A DNA stretch of 64,000 nt from CBDCFV01 sp965261795 (GTDB lineage: Bacteria > Chloroflexota > Dehalococcoidia > Lucifugimonadales > UBA3495), in NCBI GenBank assembly GCA_965261795.1, contig OZ253476.1:1922001-1986000 (forward strand), in the 5' to 3' direction. Position numbers and translations under genes: made by a program. Below, one piece after another: positions 62,185 to 64,000 of this stretch. Below the pieces are notes generated by a model, which saw only the letters and a program-made list of their open reading frames with translations, ran no database searches and had not been told where the DNA came from. Position 1 is the first letter of the stretch. Every line of letters starts with the position of its first letter.

Positions 62185-63201
62185 ATGCGCGGCGTAACCT
62201 TCAAGGGAAACCGGGAAGCGGAGATTCAAGAGTTCCCGGACCCTCATGCCGGATCGGGCGACGCCGTTCTCAGGGTCAAAGCGTCCGGCCTATGCGGCAC
62301 CGACTTGCACCGGTATCGTGGCGCCGCTCCCACGGTCATGATCACCGGGCACGAGCCGTGCGGAGTCATTGAGGAGTTAGGGCCCGGCGCGCCGCCAGGG
62401 TTGAGACTGGGCGACCGGGTGATGTGCCACCACTATGCCGGTTGCGGCGTTTGCGAAATCTGCGCCATGGGCTACGAGCAACTATGTCCCAGCGGCCGCA
62501 TCACCTTTGGCGGCGGCACCGGCCACGGGGCCAACGCGGACTACATCCTGGTCCCTTCGCGGACGTTAGTCCACCTGCCGGACGAGTTGTCCTTCGAGGA
62601 GGGAGCGGCCATCTCGTGCGGAACAGGGACGGCGTGGAACGGGCTGCGGAAGATGGACGTTTCAGGCAGGGACACGGTGGCAGTGTTCGGGCAAGGGCCA
62701 GTGGGTCTCAGCGGCACCTTGTCGGCGAAGGCGATGGGGGCCAGGGTGATTGCGACGGACGTGGTCCCAGAGCGGCTGCAACTGGCGCTGGACATGGGCG
62801 CGGACCACGTGGTCAATTCCTCTGACACTGACGCGTCCCAAGCTATCCGCGACCTGACCGGAGGCGCCGGAGCGTCGGCATCGCTGGAAACTTCCGGTAA
62901 TCCCCAAGCCAGGAGACAGGCCCTGGAGTGCCTGCGCCCGTTCGGCCGTTGTTGCTACGTCGGTATAGGCGGCCCCGCTGAAATCGACTTCAACCGGGAC
63001 GTCATTTTCAAAGTGGTTACCATCTACGGTTCCTGGACTTTCAGCAAGTCTGAACTTATCGAGATCGCCCGGTTCTTCGTTGAAACGGGCGCCCCGCTGG
63101 CCAAGTTGATTACCCACCGCTACTCCTTGGACCAAGCGATCGAAGCGTTCCAGACTTTCGACGGAGCTACAACCGGCAAATGCGTGTTCGTTTTTGATTG
63201 A
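62185..63201 (+). CDS. Zinc-dependent alcohol dehydrogenase (MDR)
   Basis: 338 residues, complete MDR. Catalytic zinc: Cys in SGLCGTDLH and His-Glu in TGHEPCGV. Structural zinc loop is present with four Cys, GCGVCEICAMGYEQLC, unlike the dehydrogenase at 4378. Cofactor motif VAVFGQGPVGLSG. It resembles threonine/sorbitol dehydrogenases; the substrate is unknown. The ATG follows GGGAGAGAGC. Confidence 0.92.
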   Translation: MRGVTFKGNREAEIQEFPDPHAGSGDAVLRVKASGLCGTDLHRYRGAAPTVMITGHEPCGVIEELGPGAPPGLRLGDRVMCHHYAGCGVCEICAMGYEQLCPSGRITFGGGTGHGANADYILVPSRTLVHLPDELSFEEGAAISCGTGTAWNGLRKMDVSGRDTVAVFGQGPVGLSGTLSAKAMGARVIATDVVPERLQLALDMGADHVVNSSDTDASQAIRDLTGGAGASASLETSGNPQARRQALECLRPFGRCCYVGIGGPAEIDFNRDVIFKVVTIYGSWTFSKSELIEIARFFVETGAPLAKLITHRYSLDQAIEAFQTFDGATTGKCVFVFD

Positions 63202-63276
63202 CGATAGGGCGATCGTAAAGGACTTGGCTATCGGAGAATACTTTCTATAGAATATCATCATCTCGCTGGCTTGCTG

Positions 63277-63639
63277 ATGGCTTGGAATGTTGAGTATACC
63301 AACGATTTTTACGAGTGGTGGAATGGATTGACAGACGACGAACAAAACAGTATTTCTACAACCGTCGATCTGCTTATGGAACATGGCCCTACTCTACGGT
63401 TCCCCCATTCATCTGGCATAGGGTCGTCGAGACACTCAAAAATGCGCGAACTCAGGGTGCAAAGCGGAGGCGGCCCGATCCGAATCTTCTATGCCTTCGA
63501 CCCAAGGCGAAACGCTATATTGCTGATTGGGGGACACAAGACCGGCAACGACCGATTTTATGTTGAATACGTACCTGTAGCAGACCGTCTTTACGACGAT
63601 TACATCGACGAGTTACGCGAGGAAGGCTTGATAACATGA
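63277..63639 (+). CDS. RelE/HigB-type toxin
   Basis: 120 residues from ATG 63277. EYTNDFYEWWNGLTDDEQNS, then LRFPHSSGIGSSRHSKMREL, RVQSGGGPIRIFYAFDPRRN and AILLIGGHKTGNDRFY give the RelE-like ribosome-dependent mRNA interferase fold with Arg, His and Lys residues of the active site. The last bases overlap the next start (ATGA), as in toxin-first TA pairs. Confidence 0.87.
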   Translation: MAWNVEYTNDFYEWWNGLTDDEQNSISTTVDLLMEHGPTLRFPHSSGIGSSRHSKMRELRVQSGGGPIRIFYAFDPRRNAILLIGGHKTGNDRFYVEYVPVADRLYDDYIDELREEGLIT

Positions 63640-64000
63640 GTGGTCATCGGCCATTTTCTGAATTGACCAAACGCTTTTCGCTAGAACGGCGCCAGCGTGT
63701 CGCCGGGATGGCCGACGAGTTGCGTGCTGATCTTCTGGCCTCTGACCCACAAATGGCCGACCCTGAATACGTGAAAGCCCGGGCCGATAAAATCTTCGAT
63801 GCTTGGGACCGTGGAGACCGGGTACAAGCGGAATTACTAATAAATGGAGGTAAACGCATGAAGTACGATGTAATCGTAGTGGGAGGCGGTTCGGCGGGCT
63901 GCACAATTGCCACCCGGCTGTCCGAGGACCCAAACCGTTCGGTGTTGCTGTTGGAAGCAGGACCGGACTATCCTGATTTTGAGCAATTGCCGGAAGACCT
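63636..64000 (+). CDS. Antitoxin-like N-terminus in frame with GMC oxidoreductase, cut by window end
   Basis: ATG 63636 opens a frame encoding HRPFSELTKRFSLERRQRVA, the usual start of the XRE antitoxin partner of HigB/RelE toxins, then LASDPQMADPEYVKARADKI. The helix-turn-helix of such antitoxins is missing. No stop occurs before ATG 63858, where MKYDVIVVGGGSAGCTIATR starts a GMC oxidoreductase (FAD motif; choline-dehydrogenase-like), itself with GGAGG upstream. So either one fused protein is made, or GMC is translated separately from 63858 and the antitoxin runs on. Incomplete at 64000. Confidence 0.75.
   Translation, partial: MSGHRPFSELTKRFSLERRQRVAGMADELRADLLASDPQMADPEYVKARADKIFDAWDRGDRVQAELLINGGKRMKYDVIVVGGGSAGCTIATRLSEDPNRSVLLLEAGPDYPDFEQLPED
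63858..64000 (+). CDS. GMC family FAD oxidoreductase, 5' part
   Basis: Alternative, probably independent start inside the previous frame: GGAGGTAAACGC-ATG. VIVVGGGSAGCTIATRLSED and VLLLEAGPDYPDF are the FAD-binding N-terminus of glucose/methanol/choline oxidoreductases. Only 47 codons are in the window. Confidence 0.85.
   Translation, partial: MKYDVIVVGGGSAGCTIATRLSEDPNRSVLLLEAGPDYPDFEQLPED

Noticed and set aside
1..64000. tRNA or rRNA genes, including tRNA-Sec
   Set aside because: I saw no T-arm/CCA pattern or rRNA core sequence on either strand by eye; a covariance search would be decisive.

Overview
The window is 64 kb of chromosomal DNA from a GC-rich bacterium. I see no rRNA, tRNA or other lineage marker, so the assignment is only a guess. 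The gene mix suggests an uncultivated Chloroflexota/Dehalococcoidia-like (SAR202-type) lineage: a luciferase-like F420/FMN oxidoreductase, SDR, MmgE/PrpD, amidohydrolase, Gfo/Idh/MocA, many alpha/beta hydrolases, two gamma-glutamyltransferases, a subtilase with PPC repeats, and a queuosine operon.

Layout: 0.3-7.1 kb holds catabolic genes (MFS carrier, TcuA-like flavoprotein, Zn-type dehydrogenase, MmgE/PrpD). 7.1-9.5 kb is a complete queF-queD-queC-queE operon with a recognisable promoter. 9.9-12.9 kb is an ECF sigma factor overlapping a membrane-anchored von Willebrand protein. 13-19 kb holds VOC, RidA, OsmC, a Kef-type antiporter, a BtuF-like protein and a Lon-N protein. 19-27 kb is an accessory island: restriction-modification genes and their remnants, two HEPN/PaREP1-like paralogues, HNH, DUF2283, two copies of a 112-bp MITE, and several tandem or dispersed hairpin repeats. 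27-34.8 kb holds GGT, an IscA-like protein, an MBL hydrolase, a beta-helix protein, an SDR and a large hydrolase. 34.8-39.2 kb is a rearranged zone: a partial duplication, a MITE-broken DUF429 gene, and a 2.1-kb IS with passenger genes. 39.4-43.1 kb holds a rhodanese, an HdrB-like protein and a second GGT. 43.2-46.4 kb has a decayed Cu/Zn SOD, an intact IS1380 element and a MITE-broken TM2 gene. 46.5-64 kb holds hydrolases, a luciferase-like oxidoreductase, Uma2, an Mrr-type nuclease between 94-bp direct repeats, Gfo/Idh/MocA, an amidohydrolase, a two-gene subtilase locus, a Zn-alcohol dehydrogenase, and a toxin-antitoxin pair running in frame into a GMC oxidoreductase.

The most notable result is three separate genes in which a single in-frame TGA sits exactly where the family has a conserved functional cysteine: OsmC (TGA 14721), a BtuF-like cobalamin-binding-type protein (TGA 17483) and a rhodanese (TGA at 39514-39512, minus strand). 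In each, the reading frame continues to a normal family C-terminus, and a compact perfect hairpin with G in its tiny loop lies 17-20 nt after the TGA, the geometry of bacterial SECIS elements. I read all three as selenoproteins that ordinary gene calling would split. A TGA in the IS transposase, at a Trp position and without such a hairpin, serves as an internal negative control. The Sec-rhodanese forms an operon with an HdrB-like CCG-domain protein.

Limits: everything was read by eye. Family names rest on remembered motifs, and some frameshifts may be assembly errors.
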